Source: Zhongshania sp. (GTDB taxonomy: Bacteria > Pseudomonadota > Gammaproteobacteria > Pseudomonadales > Spongiibacteraceae). Taken from it: a stretch of DNA of 64,000 bases. The position numbers were made by a program, and so were the translations under genes. How positions within the stretch are numbered: position 1 is the first letter of the stretch; each line of letters starts with the position of its first letter. Below, one piece after another: positions 52,818 through 63,948 of the stretch. Location of the stretch: assembly GCF_029212375.1 (NCBI RefSeq), contig NZ_JARGNU010000006.1, positions 80,535-144,534 of the forward strand, written 5' to 3'. The notes under the pieces are model-generated. The model did no database searches and was not told the origin of the DNA. It saw nothing but the letters and a program-made list of their open reading frames with translations.

Positions 52818-54008
52818 TTACGCTCGAGAGATACGGCTTAATACGGCTTTAAGATAGCGGGTTTCTGGAATAGCTGAATGAACGGGGTGATCCATACCCT
52901 GCATGCCTTCGGCAAGAATTTGGGCGTGACGGTCAATATGTCTTGCCGAGGCGCGCACTAAATCCAGCAGCTCTTCGCGGGGCATGTGCATAGAGCAAGA
53001 GCCAGAGATGAGAAAGCCGCCATCATTGAGCAGGCGCATGGCCATCTCGTTAATGCGCCGATAGGCGAGCATTCCCTCTTTTTGATCTTTTTTGCGTTTG
53101 ATAAACGCCGGTGGGTCAACAATGATCACGTCAAAGCGCTCGTCGGCTTCTTTGAGTGATTTTAAGGTGGTGAAGGCATCGCCCTGTACGGTGCTGAGCT
53201 TGTCGGCCACACCATTGAGCTCGGCATTTTTGTGAACCATGTCTAGCGCGCTTTCAGAAATATCGGCGCACCACACGTCGTCGGCGCCAAACACTGCGGC
53301 CTGCACCCCAAAGCTACCCACATAACTAAAGACGTCGAGCACCCGCTTGCCAGGCACAATATTGCGCAGCCACTCGCGGTTGGGGCGCTGGTCGTAGAAC
53401 CAACCAGTTTTTTGGCCGGCGGCCAGCGGCGCTAAAAAGCGCACGCCATTTTCAATCAGCTCAACTTCTTCGGGCACTTCGCCGTAGGCGGTGACCACTT
53501 CCAGCGGCAGGCCTTCGAGCTTGCGAACCGACGCATCATTGCGCAGGAGTATGGATGTGGGTTGCAACATGCGAACTAAGGCTTCAATAACAACATCGCG
53601 CATGGCATCCATACCGGCGGTATTGAGCTGTACACACAGGTGGTCGCCAAAGCGGTCAACCACAAGGCCGGGCAGCAAATCGCTTTCGCCATAAATGAGC
53701 CGGTAGCAGGGCTGATCAAACAATTGCTCGCGCAGGGCGAGCGCCGATTTAATCCGCTTTTTAAGGGTGTTGAGGTCAACAGGACGTTCGTCGTTGGTCA
53801 TCATACGGGCGCAAATAAGCGACTGTGGATTGACATAGGCAACGCCCATAACTTTGCCCTGCTGGTTTTCAACCACCACTTGTTCGCCAGCGCTGAAGTT
53901 GCGCAGCGGCGTTGCGGTGGTGTCGACCTCGTTGCTGTAAATCCACAAATGGCCGCTGCGCAGGCGTTTGTCTTCATTTTTGGCGAGGCGTAGGCGTTGG
54001 AGGCTCAT
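52818..54008 (-). CDS. rlmI: 23S rRNA (cytosine1962-C5)-methyltransferase RlmI
   Basis: 396 residues from ATG 54008, exactly the E. coli length; upstream in-frame starts add a non-conserved tail. PUA domain at the N-terminus (LRSGHLWIYSNEVDTT), then a methyltransferase domain with VLDVFSYVGSFGVQAA and VDPPAFIKRKKDQKEG. It methylates C1962 of 23S rRNA. Confidence 0.94.
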   Translation of the reverse strand: MSLQRLRLAKNEDKRLRSGHLWIYSNEVDTTATPLRNFSAGEQVVVENQQGKVMGVAYVNPQSLICARMMTNDERPVDLNTLKKRIKSALALREQLFDQPCYRLIYGESDLLPGLVVDRFGDHLCVQLNTAGMDAMRDVVIEALVRMLQPTSILLRNDASVRKLEGLPLEVVTAYGEVPEEVELIENGVRFLAPLAAGQKTGWFYDQRPNREWLRNIVPGKRVLDVFSYVGSFGVQAAVFGADDVWCADISESALDMVHKNAELNGVADKLSTVQGDAFTTLKSLKEADERFDVIIVDPPAFIKRKKDQKEGMLAYRRINEMAMRLLNDGGFLISGSCSMHMPREELLDLVRASARHIDRHAQILAEGMQGMDHPVHSAIPETRYLKAVLSRISRA

Positions 54009-54078
54009 AGTGTATTCCTGGGCAGGGCGATGAATTCGGGGGGCATTATCGTCGATATCGCAGGCGAGGTGAAACTTT

Positions 54079-55263
54079 TCAGGTATATGGGCTTTTCTGC
54101 GCTTGAATAAGCAAATTGCGGGGGCTGAGAGTGGGACTGCAAAACTCGCTGAGCGTGCACTGGTAGCCATTTTCTTGCAGGAATAGCAGGCTGTCGAGTA
54201 CGCAGCGCAATTCAAGTGCGCGGCGAAATGCCATGCGAACTAAGTCGATCGCTTCGGCGCGGTGCAGCTGTTGCCAACCGGCTTGTTCAGCGTTGGCCAA
54301 CTCGGTCGGGAGTGTGATGTTTATGTTTTTTTTGTCGAGCAGCGCTTGGGCGAACTCACCAAAACTGCGTTTGCTCCAGTGCTGCGGCAGGCTTGGCAGT
54401 GGCGTGGTTTTGGCTATGCCGAGTTGGGGCAGCAATTCGCGAAGACCTAAATGCCAGGCTTGCAAGGTTCTGCGGGCTTGGGTTTCACCGCTGCGCGCGG
54501 TATTGGTTTGCCGCACCGCACTGCGCAAATCATGGTTGCTGATGCGCAGTGTAGAGGCCTTTAATTGCCGCGATAGCGGCTCATAGTTTTCGGTAAAGCG
54601 ATGATAGCAACAGGGCGCCAAGCTCAGCTGGGGGCCGCTGTGCTCGACCGCAAGGCTGAGCAGGCGCTGGTGTAAACCACCACAGGCGTGCAGGGCAACA
54701 AGGTGCTGGGTTGGTGAAAGCTGCTGATGAACGTCATCAGATAACACGTCGCAGCGAATGATTTGGCGCAGTGGCGTACTTCCTTGGGCGCGGGCATTGC
54801 CTGCCGCAACCAGCTGCGTATCAATTTCTAGCGCGGTTATCGGCAGTTGGTAGCGCCGGTGAATGGCCTCGCCTAAATAGCTTTTGCCAGAGCACCATTC
54901 CAGAACCGGTCGATGCATGGCGGCTTGGGCGGCAAGGAATGCGTTGATTTGCTGCCATTTACGGCCAGGTATACCCGCGGGTGGTTCTTGGGGATGTAAG
55001 TTTGGGCAGATGGGCGCTAACCCTATGAGTTCAATGAGTTCGGCTGCGGGCGAAAAGTAGGGCTTTAATGCATGCAGTAGCGCGTGGTCGTCTCCCTGCA
55101 AATACGGTATGTCGGTATGGCTGAGGGTTTGTAAATAATCGGTTAGCGCGCTGTGATCGCCGAGGTGCGGGGCCGCCGCGCCAGAATAGGCATTGAATTG
55201 CCAACACGCTTGGTAGCGCAGCAGTAGGGCGTCTAGCCGTGAGGCACAAAGGGCGAAGTCCAT
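54079..55263 (-). CDS. SAM-dependent methyltransferase, METTL25/RRNAD1-like domain
   Basis: 394 residues. Central SAM-binding motif WCSGKSYLGEAIHRRY (about residues 142-157) followed by ALEIDTQLVAAG, and later LVALHACGGLHQRLL and LAPCCYHRF. These resemble the eukaryotic METTL25/RRNAD1 domain (Methyltransf_32). Target unknown; possibly RNA. It is on the same strand as rlmI, 70 bases upstream. Confidence 0.82.
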   Translation of the reverse strand: MDFALCASRLDALLLRYQACWQFNAYSGAAAPHLGDHSALTDYLQTLSHTDIPYLQGDDHALLHALKPYFSPAAELIELIGLAPICPNLHPQEPPAGIPGRKWQQINAFLAAQAAMHRPVLEWCSGKSYLGEAIHRRYQLPITALEIDTQLVAAGNARAQGSTPLRQIIRCDVLSDDVHQQLSPTQHLVALHACGGLHQRLLSLAVEHSGPQLSLAPCCYHRFTENYEPLSRQLKASTLRISNHDLRSAVRQTNTARSGETQARRTLQAWHLGLRELLPQLGIAKTTPLPSLPQHWSKRSFGEFAQALLDKKNINITLPTELANAEQAGWQQLHRAEAIDLVRMAFRRALELRCVLDSLLFLQENGYQCTLSEFCSPTLSPRNLLIQAQKSPYT

Positions 55264-55321
55264 AATGTCCAGCAGGAAAATTTGGCCATTATAGCTGGCT
55301 ATTCTGGCGTCGCACTTAACT

Positions 55322-58300
55322 TTAGCTCACCGGGTGGGGACGGCTAGGAGGCTTTAGGCCGGTATCCTGATCCTGCAGGTACTGCGTAAAGCAGGCTTTT
55401 AAGGTGTGACACTCCGCCAAAAAGGCGTCTTGCAGTGCTTTTCGTTGCTGGGGGTCGCACTGCTTATCTGCGTGCTCAAGGGCGGCGGCGCTGTGTTGTA
55501 AACGACGACCATGCAATTGCCCAGCACTGCCCTTTATGGCATGGGCGATGTCAGTTATTTGGGTAATATCCTCATATTGCACTGCTTGAGCAAAATCATT
55601 TAATTGGGTGTCGAGCTGATCAATAAACATTTGCAGTAACTTGCGCAGGGTGTCTTTGCGGCCCATGGCACTTTCCAGTGCTTTAGCGGCTATCCATATT
55701 TCGGGGTCGCTGCTTGTGCTGGCGTTAATTTGCGCTACTGCGGGGGCCGGCTTTTTAGCGGGGTCGGGCCCAATTTCGAGGGCTGCGCCTTTTAGCCACT
55801 GGGTGAGTTTTTCGCGCAGGTCGGCGGCTTCCATGGGCTTGCTGAGATAGTCGTTCATACCGGCGCTAATGCATTTTTCCTTGTCGCCGCTCATGGCGTT
55901 GGCCGTTAAGGCAATGATGGGAATTTTGCGATAGTTATTGCCTGCACCGCCATTACGTATGCGGCGACTTACCGCATAGCCATCCATTTTAGGCATTTGG
56001 CAGTCCATTAAGATTAATGAATAGGGTGAGTGCTTGTCGGTGTTACAGAGCATTTGCAGGGCAATAATACCGTCGCTAGCGATATCGACGGGAATGCCCA
56101 GTTCATTGAGCATGCAGCGGCTCACTTCTTGGTTTATGGGATTATCTTCAACCAGTAATATTTTGTGGCCAGTAAATTCTGGTGCAATGTGACTATTGAT
56201 TGCGTCTGCAGATGGGGGGTGTGGAATTGTCTGCGCTGTTGTTTTGGCTATGGCTAGGCGCAGTAAATTGTCGCTGCTAGTTAGGCTTAGGGCTGCAAGC
56301 AGATTTTTACTTGCTAGGGGCTTCAAATAGCGGGCATTGATGTATTGCTCATTCAGCGGCTGAGCGGCATTTTCATAGCTGTTGCCAAGCACCACAATGG
56401 CCGCATTTGTAAATGCGGGGTGATGGCGCAGGCGCGCAGCGACTTCGTTAGCGCTGCCGCAGGCGAGCTGCTCATCCAGTAACACAAGATCGCAGTGTTT
56501 TAATTGGGGCGATGCTAATGCGGTGATCGCAGTTTTGTCGTCGCTCGCGTCAATAACCGTGGCGTCCCAGCATTCCAACTGGCGACGGCAGCTGTGTCTG
56601 AAGGCCTCGCTGTGGTCAATAATCGCAACGCTGTAACTGGCGAGCTGAGGGGCGGGGTCCGGCAGGGTGGCGCTCGGTGCTAAGCGAACCGTAAAGCTAA
56701 AAGTACTGCCTTCATCTGGGCTGCTGTGCACCTGAATATTCCCACCCATTAGCTCACAAAGCTTGCTGCAAATAGACAGCCCTAAGCCTGAGCCGCCGTA
56801 TTTGCGAGTGGTACTGCTGTCTATTTGCGAAAAGGGTGAAAATAACTTGCCAAGATCGGCCTCGGGCACGCCAATGCCACTATCAATAATGGCGCAGCTA
56901 AACAGGAGTCCATCGACTTCTTCGCGCAAGCTAGCACGTAATATTACCGCGCCGCGCTCGGTAAATTTAATGGCGTTGGCGAGTAAATTAGTAATGATTT
57001 GACGGAGTCTGGTGGGGTCTCCTACAACTCGGCAAAGTGGGATTGCGCTTAGATCGACGATTAAATCCAAGCCCTTTTCGTGGGCATGATGGGCTAAGCT
57101 TTCGGCAAACTCATCAAGGGCGTGGCGCAAATCGAATTCAATACTTTCAAGTTGCAATTTTCCCGCATCCACTTTAGAAAAATCTAAAATGTCATCTATC
57201 AAGCCCAGTAGCGAGCGCGCACTGCTCTTGGCGATATGCACTTTGTGGCCTTGGTCTTGCGTTAGCGGGGTGTTTTCTAGCAAATTTAACATACCGAGCA
57301 CGCCGTTCATTGGGGTGCGAATTTCGTGACTCATTACCGCCAAAAATTCACTTTTTGCGCGCACCGCGCCCTCAGCTTGCTCTTTGGCAATAATCAGCTC
57401 GTCGCGGGCTTTGCGGCGGCTATCGATATCTTGAACTGAGCCATATAAGCGGATACAGGTTTTATTGCTGAATTCGGCTTGGCCGGTAATATGTATCCAC
57501 GTTTCGCGCCCCGTTGCGGTGATGACTTTTAATTCGTCGCTAAATGGGATGCCTTTGCGAATGGCATCTGTAACCGAGAGATTAAAGCGCCTGAGGTCTT
57601 CTGGGCCGCTTGCAAAGGTATGGATTTGCGCAACATCAGGAATAAAGTTGGCGTCGGCGCGAAAAATTTTACGGGTCATTTGCGACCAGTACATTTTATT
57701 GTCTGCGACCATGTATTCCCAAGCGCCAACTCTTGCTTGTGCGCCCATTGAACGCATAAGCGACTCTTGGCGCTGAACAATGTCGCTGGCTCTTTTCTGG
57801 GCGGAGATGTCTTCGATAATCGACCATACAAAGGAGTGACCGCTGTTGTCCTGAATTAATACGCCATTCAATTGGACGGGAAACTTACTACCGTCTTTGC
57901 GAATGTATTCGCGCTCATAAGGGCCGTAGCGTCCGGATTTTTGTAGTGAACGCAGCTGGTATTGCTCTACTTCCTCTGGGCTGCTGGCGGTAATTTGCCA
58001 ATAATTTAAGTTGTTAAAATCTTCTTTAGAATAGCCGGTGCTGCTCAGTAAAGCGTTATTGACCTGTAAAAATTCGCCAGTATTAAAGTCACTTAATGCG
58101 ATACCGATGGGAGCGGTATCAAACAGGCTATGCAGCAGCAAATTATGGCGTTGGCGGCGACTAAATAGACGGAAAACAGTAATAAACAGAGCATAGATAG
58201 CGGTGCTGGCGAACCCCAGCGCAATACGCACGGTGGTGGCGTTGTCGGCTTTTAATGGCCAGCCGTGTTTGGGAACGCCTGCCAGCTCCCACGCTTCGTT

Positions 58301-59101
58301 TGACGGTAGCGATATTGCGGCAATAACGGGTCTTGCGGCTGAGGTGAATGCCGCCGAGCTACCAAGAAACGGGGTGGCGTCAGAGTCAGCCTCGTGACCG
58401 ATTTTGCGAATGGCAATGTTAATGGGTAAGTCCGTCGAGTACAGACCAATGGCGGTGTAAAGTTGATTTAGATTAATGACCGCAGAAATGCTTCCCCAAA
58501 GTAACTCAGTGCCGGTGGCGTCTTGGGGCACAAAAACTGGGATGCGCGCGATAATCCCTTGGCCACCTTGAATTAACGTGAAGGGGCCAGAGAGAACGAC
58601 TTGGCCGCTTTCTCTGGCGCGCAGTAAGTCTTTTAATTGGTCGGGGCGATCTCTAATATCAAAATTGAGGACGGCTTCGTTACCTTCCAGCGGGTAGACA
58701 AATTTAATTTTTAAGTTTTGGGTGGCGGTAATGTTATTGAGCTGAACACTGTCATCGAATAGTGGCGCGGCATAAAGGGCAAAACCCGCTGCGTCGATAT
58801 TGGGATTAGCTCTTACCGCAGAAACCATGCCTTTAGAGGTTTGCAAGTTCGCTAGAACTAGCCCTTCTAACTTGCTCGCCGTTAAATTAAGTTGGTTTTG
58901 CATATTGTCGCGGAATAGCCATTTGTAATTCTTGTTATTCAGGTAGTCGATGTACAGGCTGCCGCCCAATAGAATTACCGCTGCGAGTACTAGCACTGTG
59001 TGCTGTAGCCATTTGAATCGTGCGAACTGCCGGTTATGGAATTGATCCACTTCGCTAGACTCGGTATCGACTTGATTTTGGTTTGGCGACGTACGCGGCA
59101 T
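55322..59101 (-). CDS. CHASE-domain hybrid histidine kinase with Hpt
   Basis: About 1259 residues from ATG 59101 (a TTG at 59149 would add 16). In order (numbering from the TTG): membrane helix 48-68, periplasmic CHASE domain (80-300), membrane helix 308-330, two PAS domains (338-455, 465-580), HisKA with His608 ([12 protein letters not shown]), HATPase ([21 protein letters not shown]), a degenerate receiver (about 840-950, IIDHSE in place of a DD pair), a normal receiver with Asp1049 ([13 protein letters not shown]), and Hpt with His1203 (AHAIKGSAG). A full phosphorelay in one protein; no partner regulator adjacent. The ligand is unknown; CHASE domains bind small extracellular molecules. Confidence 0.94.
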   Translation of the reverse strand: MPRTSPNQNQVDTESSEVDQFHNRQFARFKWLQHTVLVLAAVILLGGSLYIDYLNNKNYKWLFRDNMQNQLNLTASKLEGLVLANLQTSKGMVSAVRANPNIDAAGFALYAAPLFDDSVQLNNITATQNLKIKFVYPLEGNEAVLNFDIRDRPDQLKDLLRARESGQVVLSGPFTLIQGGQGIIARIPVFVPQDATGTELLWGSISAVINLNQLYTAIGLYSTDLPINIAIRKIGHEADSDATPFLGSSAAFTSAARPVIAAISLPSNEAWELAGVPKHGWPLKADNATTVRIALGFASTAIYALFITVFRLFSRRQRHNLLLHSLFDTAPIGIALSDFNTGEFLQVNNALLSSTGYSKEDFNNLNYWQITASSPEEVEQYQLRSLQKSGRYGPYEREYIRKDGSKFPVQLNGVLIQDNSGHSFVWSIIEDISAQKRASDIVQRQESLMRSMGAQARVGAWEYMVADNKMYWSQMTRKIFRADANFIPDVAQIHTFASGPEDLRRFNLSVTDAIRKGIPFSDELKVITATGRETWIHITGQAEFSNKTCIRLYGSVQDIDSRRKARDELIIAKEQAEGAVRAKSEFLAVMSHEIRTPMNGVLGMLNLLENTPLTQDQGHKVHIAKSSARSLLGLIDDILDFSKVDAGKLQLESIEFDLRHALDEFAESLAHHAHEKGLDLIVDLSAIPLCRVVGDPTRLRQIITNLLANAIKFTERGAVILRASLREEVDGLLFSCAIIDSGIGVPEADLGKLFSPFSQIDSSTTRKYGGSGLGLSICSKLCELMGGNIQVHSSPDEGSTFSFTVRLAPSATLPDPAPQLASYSVAIIDHSEAFRHSCRRQLECWDATVIDASDDKTAITALASPQLKHCDLVLLDEQLACGSANEVAARLRHHPAFTNAAIVVLGNSYENAAQPLNEQYINARYLKPLASKNLLAALSLTSSDNLLRLAIAKTTAQTIPHPPSADAINSHIAPEFTGHKILLVEDNPINQEVSRCMLNELGIPVDIASDGIIALQMLCNTDKHSPYSLILMDCQMPKMDGYAVSRRIRNGGAGNNYRKIPIIALTANAMSGDKEKCISAGMNDYLSKPMEAADLREKLTQWLKGAALEIGPDPAKKPAPAVAQINASTSSDPEIWIAAKALESAMGRKDTLRKLLQMFIDQLDTQLNDFAQAVQYEDITQITDIAHAIKGSAGQLHGRRLQHSAAALEHADKQCDPQQRKALQDAFLAECHTLKACFTQYLQDQDTGLKPPSRPHPVS

Positions 59102-59287
59102 AGCTGGGGTCTCATCGGCCTTCGGTTGTACATAAATTGGGCGTAACAAAGAGCTTCATCATAGATTGTTGGTGGTGGGGACAATATTCGTACTTCCCCT
59201 AGGTCTTTTCTTGGGTAATAGCGCGGTGTTCATTGCGCGGCATTCGATTGATAATAGCAGCTAGATGAATATTGGGTGGTGGCGGTA

Positions 59288-59752
59288 ATGACAGTGTGGG
59301 TAGACGCGGATGCGTGTCCGGTAGTGATTAGAGATATTTTATTCCGCGCGGCAGAGCGAACGGGGGTGGCGCTGACCCTTATCGCCAATCAAGCGCTACG
59401 GGTTCCGCCTGCCGTTAACATTAGCTCAGTGCAGGTGAGCAGCGGTTTTGATGTGGCAGATAATGAAATTGTGCGCCGCGCAGAGTCTGGCGACTTGGTG
59501 ATTACCAGTGACATCCCCCTTGCCGCGGAAGTGATTGAAAAAGGCGCGCTGGCGCTGACCCCGCGCGGCGAGCTGTTTAATAAAGACAATATTCGCGCCA
59601 AGTTGAATATGCGTGATTTTATGGACACCATGCGCTCCTCTGGTGTGCACAGTGGTGGCGCGGCGCCCTTTGCCCAGCAAGACAAGCAGGCCTTTGCCAA
59701 TCAATTAGATCGCTATTTAAGCCGGTTGCGCAGCCAATATGCAGAATCTTAG
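59288..59752 (+). CDS. yaiI: YaiI/YqxD family protein (DUF188)
   Basis: 154 residues from ATG 59288 (a GTG at 59276 is possible). Starts with the family signature [15 protein letters not shown]; also [23 protein letters not shown]-like nuclease fold, function unknown. The modA gene starts 14 bases before its stop. Confidence 0.93.
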   Translation: MTVWVDADACPVVIRDILFRAAERTGVALTLIANQALRVPPAVNISSVQVSSGFDVADNEIVRRAESGDLVITSDIPLAAEVIEKGALALTPRGELFNKDNIRAKLNMRDFMDTMRSSGVHSGGAAPFAQQDKQAFANQLDRYLSRLRSQYAES

Positions 59753-60494
59753 ATTGGCTCTGCTTAGCTGCATCCTCTGGTTTTCTGGTTTTTTGCAGGC
59801 CGATACCGTGCGGGTGGCCTTGGCATCTAATTTTGCCGCGCCGATGCGTGAGATTGCCCGCTTATTCGAACTGGAAAGTGGTCATCAAGTTGATATGGTG
59901 GTGTCTTCCTCGGGTAAGATTTTTGCACAAATACGCTACGGTGCGCCCTTCGACGTGTTTTTGTCGGCAGATGCAAGCAAGCCTAGCGCGCTGGTAGCAA
60001 AGGGCTTGGCGGTGGCTGATTCCCAATTTAGCTATGCAATCGGTAGATTGGTGCTGTGGTCGCCAAAGCCCACTTTATTCGACAATAGCCCCGCTATTTT
60101 GCGTGGCAGTCTGTTTAAAACATTGGCCTTGGCCAACCCCCTGCACGCGCCCTACGGCGAGGCGGCCGTCGAGGTTTTGAGCCAATTGGGGCTTTATGAG
60201 GCCTTGGCGGGGAAAATAGTAAGGGGCGAAAATATTGCCCAGACTTTCCAGTTTATTAGCACTGGTAATGCCGAGCTGGGTTTTGTGGCGCTGTCGCAGC
60301 TTCGCGATCGTCGCCAAGTGGAAATTGGCTCCCAGTGGCTCGTGCCAGCGACAATGCATTCGCCCATTCGTCAAGACGCGGTGCTATTAACACCAGCGGC
60401 AGACAAGCCCGCCGCCCTTGAGTTTATGCAATTTTTACAGAGTGCGCCGATCCGCGAGCTGATTAGCGCGAGCGGTTATTTGCTGGCCGACTAA
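59739..60494 (+). CDS. modA: Molybdate-type ABC transporter substrate-binding protein, orphan
   Basis: 251 residues with a signal peptide ending at FLQA. ModA family stretches: [39 protein letters not shown], and [20 protein letters not shown]. It binds molybdate or a similar oxyanion in the periplasm. No modB or modC follow, so it must use permease genes elsewhere or do another job. Overlaps yaiI by 14 bases. Confidence 0.9.
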   Translation: MQNLRLALLSCILWFSGFLQADTVRVALASNFAAPMREIARLFELESGHQVDMVVSSSGKIFAQIRYGAPFDVFLSADASKPSALVAKGLAVADSQFSYAIGRLVLWSPKPTLFDNSPAILRGSLFKTLALANPLHAPYGEAAVEVLSQLGLYEALAGKIVRGENIAQTFQFISTGNAELGFVALSQLRDRRQVEIGSQWLVPATMHSPIRQDAVLLTPAADKPAALEFMQFLQSAPIRELISASGYLLAD

Positions 60495-60515
60495 CGTTGT
60501 GTACTGCTCACGGTA

Positions 60516-61130
60516 TTAGCTGCGCAGCGGTTCAATAAAACAGCCGTACTCTTTGTCTAGCTCTACACTGAAGCGATATTGATTATTCATCACCTTAACC
60601 GTGTAGCGCTGGAACTGTGGCTGGGCGGCGATGGCGCTGATGTCGGTTTTTATGCCCAGCGGAATGCTCAAATTGCTGTCGAGCAGCGCGTTGTATTTGC
60701 TGATTTTTACCTTGCCGCCGCGCAGGGCTTCGCTAAAACAATCTAATACGCGTTCAAATTCGGCGATCTCGCCATCGGCACTGGCGTCAATATGCTGGCC
60801 GTTATACTTAAAGCGTCGGCCCTCCTGACTGCTGCACTGCATGGCGGAACTAGCCGATTTATCTGCTTGGGGCGTACAGCGCACCACCCGATAATATCGA
60901 AAGTGCTCGTCTTCTTCATGTGGGGCTAGCGTCAAACTCCACAGCGCGCCGGGCCCTGCGCTGCACTTTTCTACCGGTTGTTTAACGGCGTTGGCGCCGT
61001 AGCTGTCTAGTAGGTGGGTGATGGCACTCTTTAACAGGGCTTCCGAGTAAACTTCACTGTCTTCACAGGAGGAAGCCATCGCGATGGAGGGTAGGTTGAA
61101 TAGGAATATACAGATTAACAGTGCGCGCAT
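60516..61130 (-). CDS. Exported protein of unknown function
   Basis: 204 residues with a signal peptide (MRALLICIFLFNLPSIAMAS). Mature part has five Cys, mixed alpha/beta character and no motif that I recognise. Convergent with modA (22-base gap) and 7 bases after the stop of the membrane-protein gene's neighbour region, so it may be co-transcribed with that gene. Confidence 0.75.
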   Translation of the reverse strand: MRALLICIFLFNLPSIAMASSCEDSEVYSEALLKSAITHLLDSYGANAVKQPVEKCSAGPGALWSLTLAPHEEDEHFRYYRVVRCTPQADKSASSAMQCSSQEGRRFKYNGQHIDASADGEIAEFERVLDCFSEALRGGKVKISKYNALLDSNLSIPLGIKTDISAIAAQPQFQRYTVKVMNNQYRFSVELDKEYGCFIEPLRS

Positions 61131-61137
61131 AATAAAC

Positions 61138-61749
61138 TCAGCGAGAAAGGTCCTTGCCAGTGGCAGAATTGACCCTTAAAAAATGACGACGAAATAGCAC
61201 TAATATTATCAAGAACAGGCAGCCAAGCCCAACTGCGGCGGGAAATAATAATGTGGTTAGCGAATAACTGGCCAGCGCCAATATCACCAAGCCATTGCGC
61301 AAGGCGAACAGGCCGAAAAAACTGAGGCTTTCGGCGTAGGGCTGGTGATAGGCCTTGCGCAGTGTTGGCCCAAAGCCCAAAAGGTCGACGGCAGTGAGGA
61401 CTATTACGGCAAACAGCGGGCTAGCACTCAAATACCAAATGGGCAGCGACGACAGCGCCGCGCCAAAGAACAGCCAGTCGCTATGGGTGATTTTTATGTC
61501 GCCCTTGCGTTGAAACGCGAGTAAGGCAATGTAAAAGGTGATAATGCCTGAAATTCCGATGGGCCACGCGCCGCTGCCACCCTTGGCATCGAGCTGGGCA
61601 AAAAACACAATAACGGTGGTGATACCCCAAATCACCCATGAAAATACATGGGCTTGGGTGGTGCCGCGGTGAATGCCGCGAATATACGGCGCAAAGCCAA
61701 TAAACGTGAGGGCAATGGCAGCGAGTGCAAAAAGGTCTTTTAGGCTCAT
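61138..61749 (-). CDS. Small membrane protein, PQ-loop-like
   Basis: 203 residues from ATG 61749. About seven membrane helices; the start (FALAAIALTFIGFAPYIRGI) and the internal repeat around DLLGFGPTLRKAYHQP recall the two-repeat PQ-loop/SWEET design, but the PQ dipeptides are not clear. Function unknown. Followed 7 bases later by the exported protein gene. Confidence 0.75.
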   Translation of the reverse strand: MSLKDLFALAAIALTFIGFAPYIRGIHRGTTQAHVFSWVIWGITTVIVFFAQLDAKGGSGAWPIGISGIITFYIALLAFQRKGDIKITHSDWLFFGAALSSLPIWYLSASPLFAVIVLTAVDLLGFGPTLRKAYHQPYAESLSFFGLFALRNGLVILALASYSLTTLLFPAAVGLGCLFLIILVLFRRHFLRVNSATGKDLSR

Positions 61750-61828
61750 GGCGATGACTAGGGCAGCGATTCCGTTCACATTGGCTGGAAATTTCCCAGC
61801 CAATGTTACCTAGCGATTTTGATCGTTC

Positions 61829-62080
61829 TTAGCGATCAGGCAACACAATATTTAATTCTAATACTGAACAATTGCCATTGTTGTCTAATTGCACTTCTAC
61901 CTGATCTTGGTCTACGTCAACGTATTTGCGAATCACGTCGAGCAGCTCCTGCTGTAATTTTGGCAGGTAATCGGGCTGGCTGCGTTGATTGCGCTCGTGG
62001 GCGACAATAATCTGCAAGCGCTCTTTGGCGATCGATGCTGTGTCTTTTTTACCGTTGCGGAAGTAGTCGAATATGCTCAT
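61829..62080 (-). CDS. minE: Cell-division topological factor MinE
   Basis: 83 residues. N-terminal membrane/MinD-binding part ([20 protein letters not shown]) and C-terminal dimer domain. Stimulates MinD ATPase and drives pole-to-pole oscillation. Start overlaps minD stop by four bases. Confidence 0.97.
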   Translation of the reverse strand: MSIFDYFRNGKKDTASIAKERLQIIVAHERNQRSQPDYLPKLQQELLDVIRKYVDVDQDQVEVQLDNNGNCSVLELNIVLPDR

Positions 62081-62892
62081 GCGCTCCTCCGAAACAGTCG
62101 TTGAAACAGGCCTTTTTGTTCTACGCTCATAAAGCGGTGTTCCACTTCCTCTCCCAAAATACGCGCTACAGCGTCGGAATAGGCTTGGCCTGCGGGGCTT
62201 TCTTTGTCGTGAATGACCGGAATACCTTGGTTGGACGCCTTGAGTACAGTTTCGGACTCGGGAATAACGCCTAGCAACTTGGTCGCCAATATTTCTTCTA
62301 CGTCTTTAACACCGAGCATTTCGCCCTTTTCAACGCGCTCGGGGTTGTAGCGGGTCAGCAGCAGACATTCTTCAACGCGCTCGCCTTGTTCGGCGCGACG
62401 GGACTTGCTTTGCAGAATGCCCAGTATGCGGTCTGAGTCCCGTACCGAAGAGACTTCAGGGTTGGCGACGACAATGGCCATATCGGCAAAATACATCGCC
62501 ATAAACGCGCCGTGCTCAATGCCGGCGGGGGAGTCGCAAATAATGTATTCAAAGCCGTCATCGGCCAGTTCTTTTAATACCCGCTCAACACCTTCTACAC
62601 TGAGCGCGTCTTTGTCGCGGGTTTGCGAGGCCGGCAGAATATAGAGATTTTCGGCGCGCTTGTCTTTGATCAGTGCCTGGCGAAGGTTGGCTTCACCGTT
62701 GATCACATTAACAAAATCGTACACCACGCGGCGTTCGCAATTCATAATAATGTCGAGGTTGCGCAGACCAATATCAAAATCGATAACCGCGGTTTTGTGG
62801 CCGCGCATGGCGATGCCGCTACTGATCGCGGCGCTGGTCGTGGTCTTGCCCACGCCGCCTTTTCCTGAGGTAACTACTATTATCTTGGCCAA
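62077..62892 (-). CDS. minD: Septum-site determining ATPase MinD
   Basis: 271 residues. Deviant Walker [15 protein letters not shown] near the N-terminus, [21 protein letters not shown], and a C-terminal amphipathic membrane-targeting helix ([14 protein letters not shown]). Recruits MinC to the membrane. minC lies 42 bases upstream on the same strand and minE overlaps downstream. Confidence 0.98.
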   Translation of the reverse strand: MAKIIVVTSGKGGVGKTTTSAAISSGIAMRGHKTAVIDFDIGLRNLDIIMNCERRVVYDFVNVINGEANLRQALIKDKRAENLYILPASQTRDKDALSVEGVERVLKELADDGFEYIICDSPAGIEHGAFMAMYFADMAIVVANPEVSSVRDSDRILGILQSKSRRAEQGERVEECLLLTRYNPERVEKGEMLGVKDVEEILATKLLGVIPESETVLKASNQGIPVIHDKESPAGQAYSDAVARILGEEVEHRFMSVEQKGLFQRLFRRSA

Positions 62893-62934
62893 GGGTCTAA
62901 TCCTTTTAAGGGCATAATGAATGTGTGTTTGGCA

Positions 62935-63765
62935 TTAAACGAGTGGCGTAATGCTCAGTGTTTGCTCGTCTAGGCCGACTTGAACCGGCATTTTCCAATG
63001 TTCTTTGCGCAAATCTTCGTCCACCTTGAAGGTGCCGGCAATCGAGACCAGCTCGGCCTCTAGGCTTTGGCAGAAAATACGCGCACTGCTATCGCCTTTT
63101 ACGCCAGCGAGGGCGCGGCCGCGCAGGGCGCCGTAAACATGAATATTGCCATCGGCCAGTACCTCTGCCCCCGCTGACACCGCCGCCATAATAATCAGGT
63201 CGCCGCCTGGGGCGTAAACCTGCTGGCCAGAACGAATTGGTGTGGTGATGATTTTACTGGGGCTGTGGTTGATTTCAACGTGGTCAGTGGGGCTCAATTC
63301 CAGTTGGCAAGGTTCGGTCGGCTCAGTTTTACTCTGATTAGCGGCGCTGGCACTGGATTCAGTTTGCTCGCTTGGCTCTGTTTGCTGCTCAATCTGGAGA
63401 TCTGGCGCCGGTTTAACTCGACTCGCGGGCATAATCGCCAAGCTTAGGGCTTTTGCTTGCTGTTCAAGGCTCTCGACCCCGCTGCGCAGTGCCACTGGCA
63501 ATAGCCCCTGGCTGTGGCATATCGTCAGAATATCGGCCAAGGCTAGGGTGTCCACCTCACCGGCAAAATCATCAAAGCTGAGCACCACAGGGGTTTGTTT
63601 GAAAAAGCCGGGTGCGGCCGCCGCTTTGTCGCGCAATTGCTGCTCAAAGTCCACCGCGTCAAAGCGGCTGATTTCCAATAGTGTGAGGGGGAATAAGCCG
63701 CCCTTCAAACGAAAGGTGGCGGTGGTGGGTGAGTCTGCGCTGGTATTTGACTTTAAAAGTGGCAA
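62935..63765 (-). CDS. minC: Septum-site determining protein MinC
   Basis: 276 residues beginning at TTG 63765, with AGGA upstream on the minus strand. N-terminal FtsZ-inhibiting domain (about 1-105), a Glu/Thr/Ser-rich linker (about 115-165), and a C-terminal beta-helix (GDLIIMAAVSAGAEVLADGN, then IHVYGALRGRALAGVKGD). Longer than E. coli MinC (231), mainly through the linker. Blocks FtsZ rings away from midcell. Confidence 0.96.
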   Translation of the reverse strand: MPLLKSNTSADSPTTATFRLKGGLFPLTLLEISRFDAVDFEQQLRDKAAAAPGFFKQTPVVLSFDDFAGEVDTLALADILTICHSQGLLPVALRSGVESLEQQAKALSLAIMPASRVKPAPDLQIEQQTEPSEQTESSASAANQSKTEPTEPCQLELSPTDHVEINHSPSKIITTPIRSGQQVYAPGGDLIIMAAVSAGAEVLADGNIHVYGALRGRALAGVKGDSSARIFCQSLEAELVSIAGTFKVDEDLRKEHWKMPVQVGLDEQTLSITPLV

Positions 63766-63948
63766 TCTGCTTTCCTAGGTGTGGCTAAATCCCCAGATCG
63801 CGTGAGCTGCGTCTTGGAGTAGGCTTAGGGTATTCAAGATTTCAGGCCCTTAGAGTAAGGCATCGCTAGGATTGTTCAACTGTTTTTATAGGTTTAGCGC
63901 CGACTTGTTGGTACTTCGCTGATTTTAGCGAGAATTCTGTGGGTGGAC

